From the NCBI GenBank assembly GCA_964573255.1, contig CAZNJB010000005.1:1-64000 (forward strand): DNA of 64,000 nt. Reading direction: 5' to 3'. The translations under genes were made by a program, and so were the position numbers. This document shows positions 9,070 to 15,852 of this stretch, in pieces. The DNA is from CAYNUJ01 sp964573255 (GTDB lineage: Bacteria; Bacteroidota; Ignavibacteria; Ignavibacteriales; Melioribacteraceae). Below the pieces are notes generated by a model, which saw only the letters and a program-made list of their open reading frames with translations, was not told where the DNA came from and made no database searches. The stretch's first letter is position 1. Each line of letters opens with the position of its first letter.

Positions 9070-9554
9070 GACATTGCCCCCAATGCTCTGTTGATCCAAC
9101 CCAATAAATATTTTCTCGATGCAGGACGCTTATTACAAATATTTGCATAACGAGCAATTTTGACAATTGTAAATTTTGCAAGGAACAATTCGCGGCTGAC
9201 TGCATTTAATTTTTCGAGCGATTTACTGCCGATTATTCCATCAACTATATCAATATCAGCAGCCAATTGAGCTAAACGGCTGGCGGTTCTTACACCCATA
9301 TTTACTGCCGTATCAAAAATATTTTCCGCTATCAACTGATCTTCAATTTCATCTCCACGTATTCTATCCCAATAATCCCTCTTGTAAATTTCCCGCGCTT
9401 GTTGTTCGGTAAGATTTTTAATATCAATATTAGGATAAGCTCTTTGCGAAATTCCATATTTAGTGGCGCCGCCGGGGTCGTTAGGATCATCGGTATATTT
9501 TGCTCCGCCTTCGCGGGCTAATGTTTTAACAATAGCTTCGTTAAAGTTTGCCAT
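9066..9554 (-). CDS. Glycoside hydrolase family 108 endolysin
   Basis: A 162-residue protein matching the GH108 muramidase family: the N-terminal catalytic Glu is in LAREGGAKYTDDPNDPGGAT, followed by KYGISQRAYP and the YWDRIRGDEI segment. The last 80 residues resemble the paired peptidoglycan-binding helix domain. It has no signal peptide, so it depends on a holin for export, and the holin gene overlaps it by four bases. The two genes make a compact lysis cassette. The pair could come from a prophage, a gene transfer agent, or be domesticated for cell lysis; the sequence does not decide. Confidence 0.8.
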   Translation of the reverse strand: MANFNEAIVKTLAREGGAKYTDDPNDPGGATKYGISQRAYPNIDIKNLTEQQAREIYKRDYWDRIRGDEIEDQLIAENIFDTAVNMGVRTASRLAQLAADIDIVDGIIGSKSLEKLNAVSRELFLAKFTIVKIARYANICNKRPASRKYLLGWINRALGAMS

Positions 9555-9685
9555 TTTTCCCTCGTGTTAATTTGCAAAACTTTTAATTCAGGATATTGGA
9601 AGCTATCTGTAAATAGAGGATAATTTTAAAAAGAATTTAAGGGGATCGAACCGGAAAATCAATTCATTCAAAACAAATCTGAAAT

Positions 9686-10879
9686 TTATAATCGTCGTAG
9701 AGCCCCAACATCTTTAAGTCCGTTACCAGTAATTAATAACAAAACATTTGCCTTTCCGGAAAGCGTGTTTTCCTCGATTAATTTTTTGAATGCAGCATAA
9801 ACCGCTGCCGAAGAAGGCTCGCAAAGTATTCCTGTCTGTTTTATAAATTCCTTTTGTGCAGCAAGTATACTTTCGTCGTTTATAGCAACTGCAAATCCAC
9901 TCGTTTTCTTAACGGCATCGGCAGCCATAAATAGATTACGAGGAGCGCCCGCGGAGATGCTGTCTGCAACTGTATCAGCGGGGATGTATTCAAATTCCCC
10001 AGACTGCAAATATCGAACAAGCGCGTCACTTTTTACGGATTGTACAGCAATTAATCTCGGCATCTTGTCAATCCAGCCAAGAGTTAGCAATTCCTTAAAC
10101 CCTTTGGAAATTCCCGAAATAATTACCCCGTCGCCAACAGGTACAAAAATATATTCCGGAAGCTTCCCTCTTGTTTCGATAAAGATATCGAATGCAGCAG
10201 ATTTTTTCCCTTCGATTGTTAGGGGATTATATGCAGTGTTTCTGTTGTACCAATTGTTTTGCATAGATTCTTCCAAACAAACATCAAACGCTTTGTCGTA
10301 ATCACCGTCCACAACAACAAGTTTCGCACCGTAAGCTTCTATCTGAATTCGTTTTGCTTCGGGAATATTTTTAGGAACATAGATTCGTGATGTCAATCCT
10401 AATCGTGCGCAAATACCCGCCAGAGAAGAACCGGCATTGCCTGTAGATGCAGCTGCAATTTCCGTAATGCCCAACTCAATCGCTTTCAATGCAACTACGC
10501 TTGAAGCTCTATCTTTGTAAGATAGAGTGGGATTACGCGTCTCGTCCATTACCAAAACATCATGATTATTTAAATTAAATTTGTATAACAAATTCTTCGG
10601 TAAAGAAAGACGGTTTAACAATTCATCATTGAATTCGGAAAGGTTTATATTCCACAGAAAGGGGTAGAGCCAAAATTTCCCGGGCTCCAATTTCAACAAA
10701 TCTTCGCGTGAATATTTTGAGCGGATTTCGTCATAATCGTATTCGACAGTCATAACACCTTGCAGCGGTTGATTTTTTTCCGCAGAACCGCATTCCGGAC
10801 AAAGATAAATAAACTCATGTTCGACTTTTTCTGCATTAAAAGTATTGCCGCAACCGAAACATTTGTAATAGTAATTCAT
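9686..10879 (-). CDS. thrC: Threonine synthase
   Basis: A 397-residue fold-type II PLP enzyme. It begins with a zinc-ribbon-like domain (CFGCGNTF at 8-15 and CPEC at 27-30). The PLP lysine is in TLSYKDRASS (near 122) and the phosphate loop in AASTGNAGSSLAG, with the later GVIISGISKGF and LLLITGNGLKD segments of threonine synthase. It converts O-phosphohomoserine to threonine in the cytosol. No other threonine-pathway gene is adjacent. Related PLP enzymes (cysteate synthase, threonine dehydratase) are the main alternatives, but the zinc-ribbon start and length favour thrC. Confidence 0.85.
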   Translation of the reverse strand: MNYYYKCFGCGNTFNAEKVEHEFIYLCPECGSAEKNQPLQGVMTVEYDYDEIRSKYSREDLLKLEPGKFWLYPFLWNINLSEFNDELLNRLSLPKNLLYKFNLNNHDVLVMDETRNPTLSYKDRASSVVALKAIELGITEIAAASTGNAGSSLAGICARLGLTSRIYVPKNIPEAKRIQIEAYGAKLVVVDGDYDKAFDVCLEESMQNNWYNRNTAYNPLTIEGKKSAAFDIFIETRGKLPEYIFVPVGDGVIISGISKGFKELLTLGWIDKMPRLIAVQSVKSDALVRYLQSGEFEYIPADTVADSISAGAPRNLFMAADAVKKTSGFAVAINDESILAAQKEFIKQTGILCEPSSAAVYAAFKKLIEENTLSGKANVLLLITGNGLKDVGALRRL

Positions 10880-11034
10880 AATTTACTGCTCACATTATTC
10901 TTTCGTTAAATCAAATTTAAGATTTGAGTTTCTTATTTACAATTTCAAGTGCAGGACAACACACACGATTTATGCATTTTTGCTCATCTCCGATATTCCG
11001 AACAGATCCAAATAGATTAATCACTTCTTTTTCT

Positions 11035-11042
11035 TATTTTTG
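11035..11042 (+). promoter_or_regulatory. Candidate -7 promoter element that decides a start
   Basis: TATTTTTG matches TAnnTTTG. Its last base is also the first base of an in-frame GTG (11042) that could be read as the start of the U32 gene. If this promoter is real, that GTG is not transcribed and the TTG at 11102 is the start. Confidence 0.4.
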
Positions 11043-11101
11043 TGAGCTTAAATTATAAGCAATATCTTAATTATTATACTGAAAGAGAAAGGTTCAAAAT
11101 T

Positions 11102-12346
11102 TTGAATAAATATAAAACGGTTGAAGTAATGGCGCCGGTCGGTTCTTACGAAGCTTTAAGCGCTGCAATTAAAGCGGGAGCCGATTCGGTATATTTCGGC
11201 ATAGAGCAATTGAATATGCGTGCAAGGTCGTCTATTAATTTTACACTGGACGATCTCAAAAAAATTTCCGACATCTGCAAAGAAAACAATATACGTTCTT
11301 ATATCACTCTTAATACAATAATGTACGATCACGATCTTCGGCTTATGCGAAGCATTGTTGATAAAGCCAAAGAGTGCGGGATTTCAGCAGTGATCGCTTC
11401 GGATCATTCCGTGATGAATTACGCGCGTAAGATCGGTATGCCGCTCCATATTTCTACTCAGGCTAATGTAAGTAATATTGAAACTGTAGAATTTTATTCC
11501 GCTTTTGCGGAAGTAATGGTTCTTGCCCGCGAATTGAGTTTGAAACAAGTTGCAGATATTACAAGGGAAATTGAAAGAAGACAAATTACCGGTCCCAACG
11601 GTGAACTTGTAAAAATAGAAATATTTGCACACGGCGCATTATGTATGGCAATATCGGGCAAATGTTATTTGAGTTTGCATGCACATTATTCGTCCGCTAA
11701 CCGCGGCGCTTGCGCTCAGGATTGCAGGAAGCAGTATATAGTAACCGAAAAGGAAGAAGGGACTGAATTCCTGATCGATAACGAATATATAATGAGTGCG
11801 AAAGACCTTTGCACAATAGATTTTCTTGATAAAATAATTGATGCCGGAGTTGAAGTAATTAAAATAGAAGGTCGCGGCCGTTCTTCCGATTATGTTTACA
11901 CAACAACAAAATGTTACCGCGAAGCGGTGGATTCTATTGCCGAAGGAAGTTACACTCGTGATAAAATAGATAAATGGCTCGAAGAACTTTCAACTGTTTA
12001 CAATCGCGGATTTTGGGATGGTTACTATCTCGGCAGAAAGATGGGGGAATGGAGCGACACTTACGGTTCCAAAGCCACAAAACGAAAAGTGTTCCTCGGC
12101 GCCGGAGTAAATTATTTCAAGAAGATAAAGGTCGCAGAATTCAGACTCGAAACCAAATCACTTAAAGTAGGCGACGAAATATTGATTACAGGTCCAACAA
12201 CGGGAGTGGTAAAAACCACCGTCAAGGAATTGCGTCTCGATGATAAACCCGTTGAAGAAGTTCATAAAGGCGATAACTTTTCTATGCCTATTGAGGAGAT
12301 AATTCGACCATCCGATAGATTATATAAATTGGAAGACGCCGAATAG
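11102..12346 (+). CDS. Peptidase U32 family protein (TrhP-like)
   Basis: A 414-residue member of the U32 family, with the N-terminal EVMAPVGSYEALSAAIKAGA barrel start, ADSVYFGIEQLNMRARS, and the conserved segments EIFAHGALCMAISGKCYLS and NRGACAQDCR that carry the Cys residues expected to hold an iron-sulfur cluster. Characterised members act in tRNA or rRNA hydroxylation (TrhP, RlhA) or ubiquinone hydroxylation (UbiU/UbiV) rather than as proteases. TrhP-like tRNA modification is the most likely role here. The start is TTG at 11102 (KYKTVEV follows), with AAAGG upstream; an in-frame GTG at 11042 lacks a binding site and overlaps a promoter element. The stop abuts the ferredoxin start. Confidence 0.75.
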   Translation: MNKYKTVEVMAPVGSYEALSAAIKAGADSVYFGIEQLNMRARSSINFTLDDLKKISDICKENNIRSYITLNTIMYDHDLRLMRSIVDKAKECGISAVIASDHSVMNYARKIGMPLHISTQANVSNIETVEFYSAFAEVMVLARELSLKQVADITREIERRQITGPNGELVKIEIFAHGALCMAISGKCYLSLHAHYSSANRGACAQDCRKQYIVTEKEEGTEFLIDNEYIMSAKDLCTIDFLDKIIDAGVEVIKIEGRGRSSDYVYTTTKCYREAVDSIAEGSYTRDKIDKWLEELSTVYNRGFWDGYYLGRKMGEWSDTYGSKATKRKVFLGAGVNYFKKIKVAEFRLETKSLKVGDEILITGPTTGVVKTTVKELRLDDKPVEEVHKGDNFSMPIEEIIRPSDRLYKLEDAE

Positions 12347-12571
12347 ATGTTTAAGATTATTCATTTTAGACACAAGTGCATAGGTTGTAATGCTTGCGTT
12401 GAAGTTGCTCCTTACCGCTGGCGAATTTCCAAAAAGGACGGCAAAAGTGTGCTTATTGAAGGAAAAGAAAAAAAAGGTATTTACAGCACACTCGTGAGCG
12501 AGGACGAATTGCAGGAAAACATTCTTGCCGCACAAAACTGCCCTGTAAAAATTATTAGAATTGAAAAGTGA
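12347..12571 (+). CDS. Small [4Fe-4S] ferredoxin
   Basis: A 74-residue protein with CIGCNACVEVAP (Cys 11, 14, 17) and a distal NCPVKII (Cys near 65), the ligand set for a single [4Fe-4S] cluster. Its ATG directly follows the TAG of the U32-family gene with no gap, so the two must be co-transcribed and probably co-translated. It is a likely electron donor, possibly for cluster-dependent hydroxylation by the U32 protein; the partnership is inferred from the coupling alone. Confidence 0.8.
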   Translation: MFKIIHFRHKCIGCNACVEVAPYRWRISKKDGKSVLIEGKEKKGIYSTLVSEDELQENILAAQNCPVKIIRIEK

Positions 12572-12580
12572 TCTTAATTC

Positions 12581-12620
12581 GAACACGTATGACACTGATT
12601 TCACGGATTACCACAGACAA
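12581..12620 (+). repeat. CACGGATT-family repeat, left outer copy of GIY-YIG element
   Basis: GAACACGTATGACACTGATT followed by TCACGGATTACCACAGACAA is built from about 10-base units of the form (C)ACGGATTN. Related copies occur at 13073-13165, 14215-14256 and 14618-14656. It begins 9 bases after the ferredoxin stop. Confidence 0.6.
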
Positions 12621-12641
12621 GTTTTTGTATAAAAGGGTAGG

Positions 12642-12670
12642 CTCCCGAGCGAAGTCGAGGGAACCGGGAG
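12642..12670. repeat. Hairpin repeat, left flank of the GIY-YIG gene
   Basis: CTCCCG and CGGGAG pair as the outer stem, enclosing the core GAGCGAAGTCGAGGG. It abuts the stop codon of the GIY-YIG gene. The core CCCGAGCGAAGYCGAGGG is repeated in opposite orientation at 13021-13041 beyond the other end of the gene. It may also serve as transcript end for the nuclease gene. Confidence 0.65.
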
Positions 12671-12997
12671 TTATTGTTTTTCCTTATTCCTATAATGACT
12701 CTCATTCTTGCACTCTGCCAGTTTGTGCAGAAGTTCAAAATCACCCTTGATCAACGCCTTTTTTTTGGCATGACTCCATCTCTTAATTTGGTGTTCAACC
12801 CTAAACGCTTCCTGAATAGTAGGGAAATATTTTGAATAAACTAATTTTACGGGTAAGCGGGACGCGGTATAGGAATTCGGATCTTTTCCCCTTTGGTGTT
12901 CTTCTAATCTCCGCTGTAAGTTAATTGTTGAGCCGGTGTAGTAGGAATTGTCGGAGCATAATAAAATATAGACCCAACCCGGTTTGGTTGAATGCAT
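12671..12997 (-). CDS. GIY-YIG nuclease domain protein
   Basis: A 108-residue single-domain protein of the small GIY-YIG family (UPF0213/YhbQ-like). The GIY-equivalent VYILLCSD, the YIG-equivalent YYTGST, the catalytic Arg in NLQRRLEEH and the metal-binding Glu in EAFRVEHQIKRW are all present, so it looks catalytically intact. The family cleaves DNA; its cellular role is not settled. The ATG at 12997 is preferred, with GGAG 6 bases upstream; a TTG at 13009 is the alternative. The gene is framed by inverted copies of a GAGCGAAG repeat and outside these by CACGGATT repeats, which suggests it belongs to a mobile or repeat-maintaining unit. Confidence 0.8.
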   Translation of the reverse strand: MHSTKPGWVYILLCSDNSYYTGSTINLQRRLEEHQRGKDPNSYTASRLPVKLVYSKYFPTIQEAFRVEHQIKRWSHAKKKALIKGDFELLHKLAECKNESHYRNKEKQ

Positions 12998-13020
12998 AAC
13001 CAACTCCAATTACCTCCGCT

Positions 13021-13041
13021 CCCCTCGGCTTCGCTCGGGAA
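13021..13041. repeat. GAGCGAAG repeat, right flank of the GIY-YIG gene
   Basis: CCCCTCGGCTTCGCTCGGGA, read on the minus strand, contains CCCGAGCGAAGCCGAGGG, one base different from the left copy within the 18-base core. The two copies are in inverted orientation around the gene, just upstream of its start. Confidence 0.6.
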
Positions 13042-13072
13042 GTTCCCTTTGATGAATAATATATCTTTAGAT

Positions 13073-13165
13073 AACACGGATTTGACAGATGATCGCAGAT
13101 AAATTTTTATTTTAAATTAAATACTCTATCTGTGAAAATCCGCTAAATCCGCGTTATCCGTGTTC
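13073..13165. repeat. CACGGATT-family inverted repeat, right side of GIY-YIG element
   Basis: AACACGGAT (13073-13081) and ATCCGTGTT (13156-13164) form perfect 9-bp inverted ends. Inside, both arms contain further ACGGATTT/ACAGAT units in opposite orientation (for example ATCTGTGAAAATCCGC on the right), around an AT-rich centre. It stops 9 bases before the carbamoyltransferase stop codon. Confidence 0.65.
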
Positions 13166-13173
13166 TATCAAAC

Positions 13174-14184
13174 CTACATCGTCAACGACATTATCGCTTT
13201 TGCAGTATGCAAACGATTTTCCGCTTCGTCGAATACAACGGAAATGTTTTCGTCGTCAATCACATCATCGGTAACTTCATGGTTTCGATCTGCGGGAAGT
13301 GCATGCATAAGTTTTACATCTTTATCGGCTAATCCTATTCTGCGACGATCGCAAATCCAATCGTGATATTTTTCCAAATTCGCAGCCATTTCTTTTTTAC
13401 ATTCTTCTTCGTTATCAAGATATTCTTGAACGCCGTAATAACCGAATCCGCCCCAGTTTTTGGGAATAACAATGTGAGCGCCTTCGAATCCTTCATCCAT
13501 ATCGTTGGTGAATTTAATTGATCCGCCGCCTGCTTCGGCGTTTTTCATTGCCTTTTCAACAATGTAATCGCTCAACGGAAATTCCTTCGGATGTGCAACT
13601 GTAACATCAATGCCGTAGCGAGGGAAGAGAAGAATTTGAGTCTGCGGTACGGAAAGAGGTTTCGCATGTGTATCCGCATAAGCCCACGAAATGGTTACTT
13701 TTAAATTTTTAGTGTTTCTACCGAATTTTTCGAATATCGTCATCAAATCAGCAAGCCCCTGGAAGGGGTGGTAAACGTCGTCCTGCAACGACATAACCGG
13801 TTTGGATGAATGCTTTGCCATTTCCGCTAGGTAATCCTTACCGATGCCATAGAAGCAATTACGGGAGGCAATACCATGTCCCATACGCGAAAGGATAATA
13901 GCTGTATCTTTAGCCGATTCACCGTGTGACAGCTGCATTTTATCTGCAGTTAAATCGTGTGCGTGTCCGCCGAGCTGAGTCATTCCCGCTTCCATCGAAT
14001 TTCGCGTGCGGGTTGATTGCTCGAAGAATATCATAAATAACGTTTTCCAAGGGAGGTAGAGTGTCTCCTCGCCTTTATAAAATTTTTCTTTTAAGTCGAA
14101 TGCTCTTTCGAATACTACATCGAGTTCTTCTTTAGTCCAGTCGTCAGTAGTTAAAAAATGCTTTCCTTTAAGTTTTTCTACCAT
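13174..14184 (-). CDS. ygeW: Knotted carbamoyltransferase, YgeW-like
   Basis: A 336-residue transcarbamylase. The carbamoyl phosphate loop STRTRNSMEAGMTQLGGHA and the HPFQGLADLMT segment are intact. The C-terminal substrate loop reads HALPADRN, where ornithine transcarbamylases have HCLP, arguing against argF. Together with the ygeY- and ssnA-like genes upstream this fits YgeW, a carbamoyltransferase of the selenium-linked xanthine/purine cluster whose substrate is thought to be a diaminopropionate-type compound. It is shorter than E. coli YgeW. AAAGGAG lies upstream of the ATG. A 474-base gap holding a repeat-bounded nuclease pseudogene separates it from ygeY. Confidence 0.75.
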   Translation of the reverse strand: MVEKLKGKHFLTTDDWTKEELDVVFERAFDLKEKFYKGEETLYLPWKTLFMIFFEQSTRTRNSMEAGMTQLGGHAHDLTADKMQLSHGESAKDTAIILSRMGHGIASRNCFYGIGKDYLAEMAKHSSKPVMSLQDDVYHPFQGLADLMTIFEKFGRNTKNLKVTISWAYADTHAKPLSVPQTQILLFPRYGIDVTVAHPKEFPLSDYIVEKAMKNAEAGGGSIKFTNDMDEGFEGAHIVIPKNWGGFGYYGVQEYLDNEEECKKEMAANLEKYHDWICDRRRIGLADKDVKLMHALPADRNHEVTDDVIDDENISVVFDEAENRLHTAKAIMSLTM

Positions 14185-14214
14185 ACTTTATTCTCCTTTA
14201 TTTAATATTCTATT

Positions 14215-14256
14215 GAACACGGATGACGCAGATAAAACGGATTTTCACAGATTTTT
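14215..14256 (+). repeat. CACGGATT-family repeat, left end of GxxExxY element
   Basis: GAACACGGATGACGCAGATA continues into AAACGGATTTTCACAGATTTTT. It mirrors, in inverted orientation, the copy at 14618-14656, so the two bound a unit of about 440 bases between ygeY and ygeW. The reconstructed stop codon of the pseudogene (14245-14247) lies inside this copy. Confidence 0.65.
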
Positions 14257-14620
14257 ATTGTCATTTGTAAAAATTTTTCTTTTTATCTCGGGCTTCTTTC
14301 CAAAGTTTAAGAGCAATCCCACTTCAATATTTGTTGCTTTTAAATATTAATTTATATTCGTGTTCTTCACAAAGTGATTCTGCCGCCTTTAATTCAATGA
14401 TAATCTCATCGTCAACTACAATGTCGGCATAATATTCTCCAACAATTTCACCTTTATAATATACATCTATTTTTCTTTGGCGTTCACAATGAAAACCGTT
14501 TAATTCTAATTCTTTACAAAGTGATGACTCATATACCTTTTCAAGAAATCCATAACCAAGAGTATTATAAACCTCGTAAAAACATTTAATAATTTTACTG
14601 GTTTTGTTTTCCAATAACAT
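14245..14620 (-). pseudogene. GxxExxY family nuclease-like protein, frameshifted
   Basis: The first 98 codons (14324-14620) encode the typical GxxExxY start: LGYGFLEKVYESSLCKELEL, then YYKGEIVGEYYADIVVDDEI and IIELKAAESLCEEHEYKLI, with the family's PD-(D/E)xK-like residues. After this the frame breaks into FKSNKY and a stop. In another frame the family's C-terminus continues, with LKATNIEVGLLLNFGKKPEI, up to a TGA at 14245. A one-base gain or two-base loss near 14340 explains it. The function of the family is unknown. The ATG (14618-14620) lies within the repeat copy. It is a real pseudogene or a sequencing error in a T/A run. Confidence 0.8.
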
Positions 14621-14656
14621 CCGTGATTATCCTTGAAATCCGTGTTATCAGTGTTC
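14618..14656 (-). repeat. CACGGATT-family repeat, right end of GxxExxY element
   Basis: On the minus strand it reads GAACACTGATAACACGGATT followed by TCAAGGATAATCACGGATG; the final ATG is the start codon of the GxxExxY frame. It begins 2 bases after the ygeY stop. It is inverted relative to the copy at 14215-14256. Confidence 0.65.
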
Positions 14657-14658
14657 TA

Positions 14659-15843
14659 TTAATAACCCAAAACAAACATAGCGTAAAATGCCGAGGCTTT
14701 CACAAGATGCTCAACCGGTACTTTTTCATTCGGGGCGTGAGCAAGAACCTCGTTGCCCGGACCGAATCCGATCGTCGGGATTTTATAATAACCGTTTATC
14801 GTTACTCCGTTAGTTGAGAACGTCCACTTGTCTATAAATGGATTTTCTCCAAAAAGATTTTTATAAGCTTCCGCACCTTTTTGTACAAGCGGATGATTTT
14901 CTTCGAGTTTCCAAGTGGGATAATATTTTTCCATTCCGTACTTAAATCCAGTATAAGCCGTTTCTTCATACTGAAGCAATTCAACCTTTGCATTCATATC
15001 CTTAACTATTTCTTCGACTTCGCCGAGCGCAATGGTTCTATCCTCACCCCACGTTAAACGGCGATCGAGATGAATTTTAGCGTAATCTGAAACGGCGCAA
15101 AGTGAAGGACTTTTCGAAATAAATTCGGAAAGAGCAACGGAACCTTTTCCGAGAAATTCGTCATGCGCCAATCTTTCATTCAGTTTTTCTATTTCCAAAG
15201 AAGCGCGCGCTCCCATATAAATTGCGTTCTTTCCGCGTTCGGGTGCAGAACCGTGAGCCGATACTCCGAAGAATTCAACTTCAATTTCCATACGACCTCT
15301 ATGACCCCTATAAATATTGAGGTTTGTCGGCTCGGTAATAATTACCGCTTCCGGTTTAATATTCTCTTCCTCAACTAAATATTTCCAGCATAGTCCGTCA
15401 CAATCCTCTTCCATTACTGTTCCCGTAACGAGCAGAGTTATATCTTCTGGAATTCCTATTTCTTTTAATATACGTCCGGCAGTTACAGCAGCAACTGGAC
15501 CTCCTTTTTGATCGACACTTCCTCTGCCGTGAACAAATCCATCTTTTATTTCTCCGCCAAGAGGATCAAAATCCCAATTGTTAATATTACCTATGTCAAC
15601 TGTATCGATGTGTCCGTCTATAGCAATTAATTTCGGTCCATTACCAATTCTTCCTATTACGTTACCCAATTTATCTATTCGCACTTCATCGAATCCGGCA
15701 TCTTCCATTTGGCGTTTTAATTCGTTTGCCGCACCTTCTTCTTCTGTACTCAAAGATTTTTGTTGAATCATTTTAGATAAATTTTCGGCAGTATAATTTT
15801 CATATTGCTTTGCCAATTCCAGTATTTGTTCTGCTCTCGACAT
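14659..15843 (-). CDS. ygeY: M20 family metallohydrolase, YgeY-like
   Basis: A 394-residue M20 peptidase/deacylase. Metal ligands are visible in AIDGHIDTVDIGN, GRGSVDQKGGPVA and VMEEDCDG, with a lid-domain histidine in FGVSAHGSAPERG. It is close to YgeY, a hydrolase tied to the selenium-dependent xanthine dehydrogenase cluster, which probably cleaves a ureido or acyl intermediate rather than a peptide. AGGAG lies 8 bases before the ATG, and the gene starts 9 bases after ssnA, so they form an operon. Confidence 0.8.
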   Translation of the reverse strand: MSRAEQILELAKQYENYTAENLSKMIQQKSLSTEEEGAANELKRQMEDAGFDEVRIDKLGNVIGRIGNGPKLIAIDGHIDTVDIGNINNWDFDPLGGEIKDGFVHGRGSVDQKGGPVAAVTAGRILKEIGIPEDITLLVTGTVMEEDCDGLCWKYLVEEENIKPEAVIITEPTNLNIYRGHRGRMEIEVEFFGVSAHGSAPERGKNAIYMGARASLEIEKLNERLAHDEFLGKGSVALSEFISKSPSLCAVSDYAKIHLDRRLTWGEDRTIALGEVEEIVKDMNAKVELLQYEETAYTGFKYGMEKYYPTWKLEENHPLVQKGAEAYKNLFGENPFIDKWTFSTNGVTINGYYKIPTIGFGPGNEVLAHAPNEKVPVEHLVKASAFYAMFVLGY

Positions 15844-15852
15844 ATATTTCTC

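Noticed and set aside
9957..10301. Long plus-strand frame inside threonine synthase
   Set aside because: It is an antisense shadow of thrC, as are the many open frames opposite the Rieske-ThDP, gyrase and PBP4 genes.
12568..12750. A 60-codon plus-strand frame across the CACGGATT repeat and the GIY-YIG end
   Set aside because: It consists of repeat sequence and the antisense of the nuclease gene, with no ribosome binding site.
13174..14184. Annotation as ornithine carbamoyltransferase (argF)
   Set aside because: The HCLP ornithine loop is replaced by HALPADRN and the neighbours are ygeY and ssnA types, not arginine genes.
12581..14656. CRISPR array
   Set aside because: The repeats are degenerate, occur in opposite orientations and have no regularly sized spacers; no cas gene is present.
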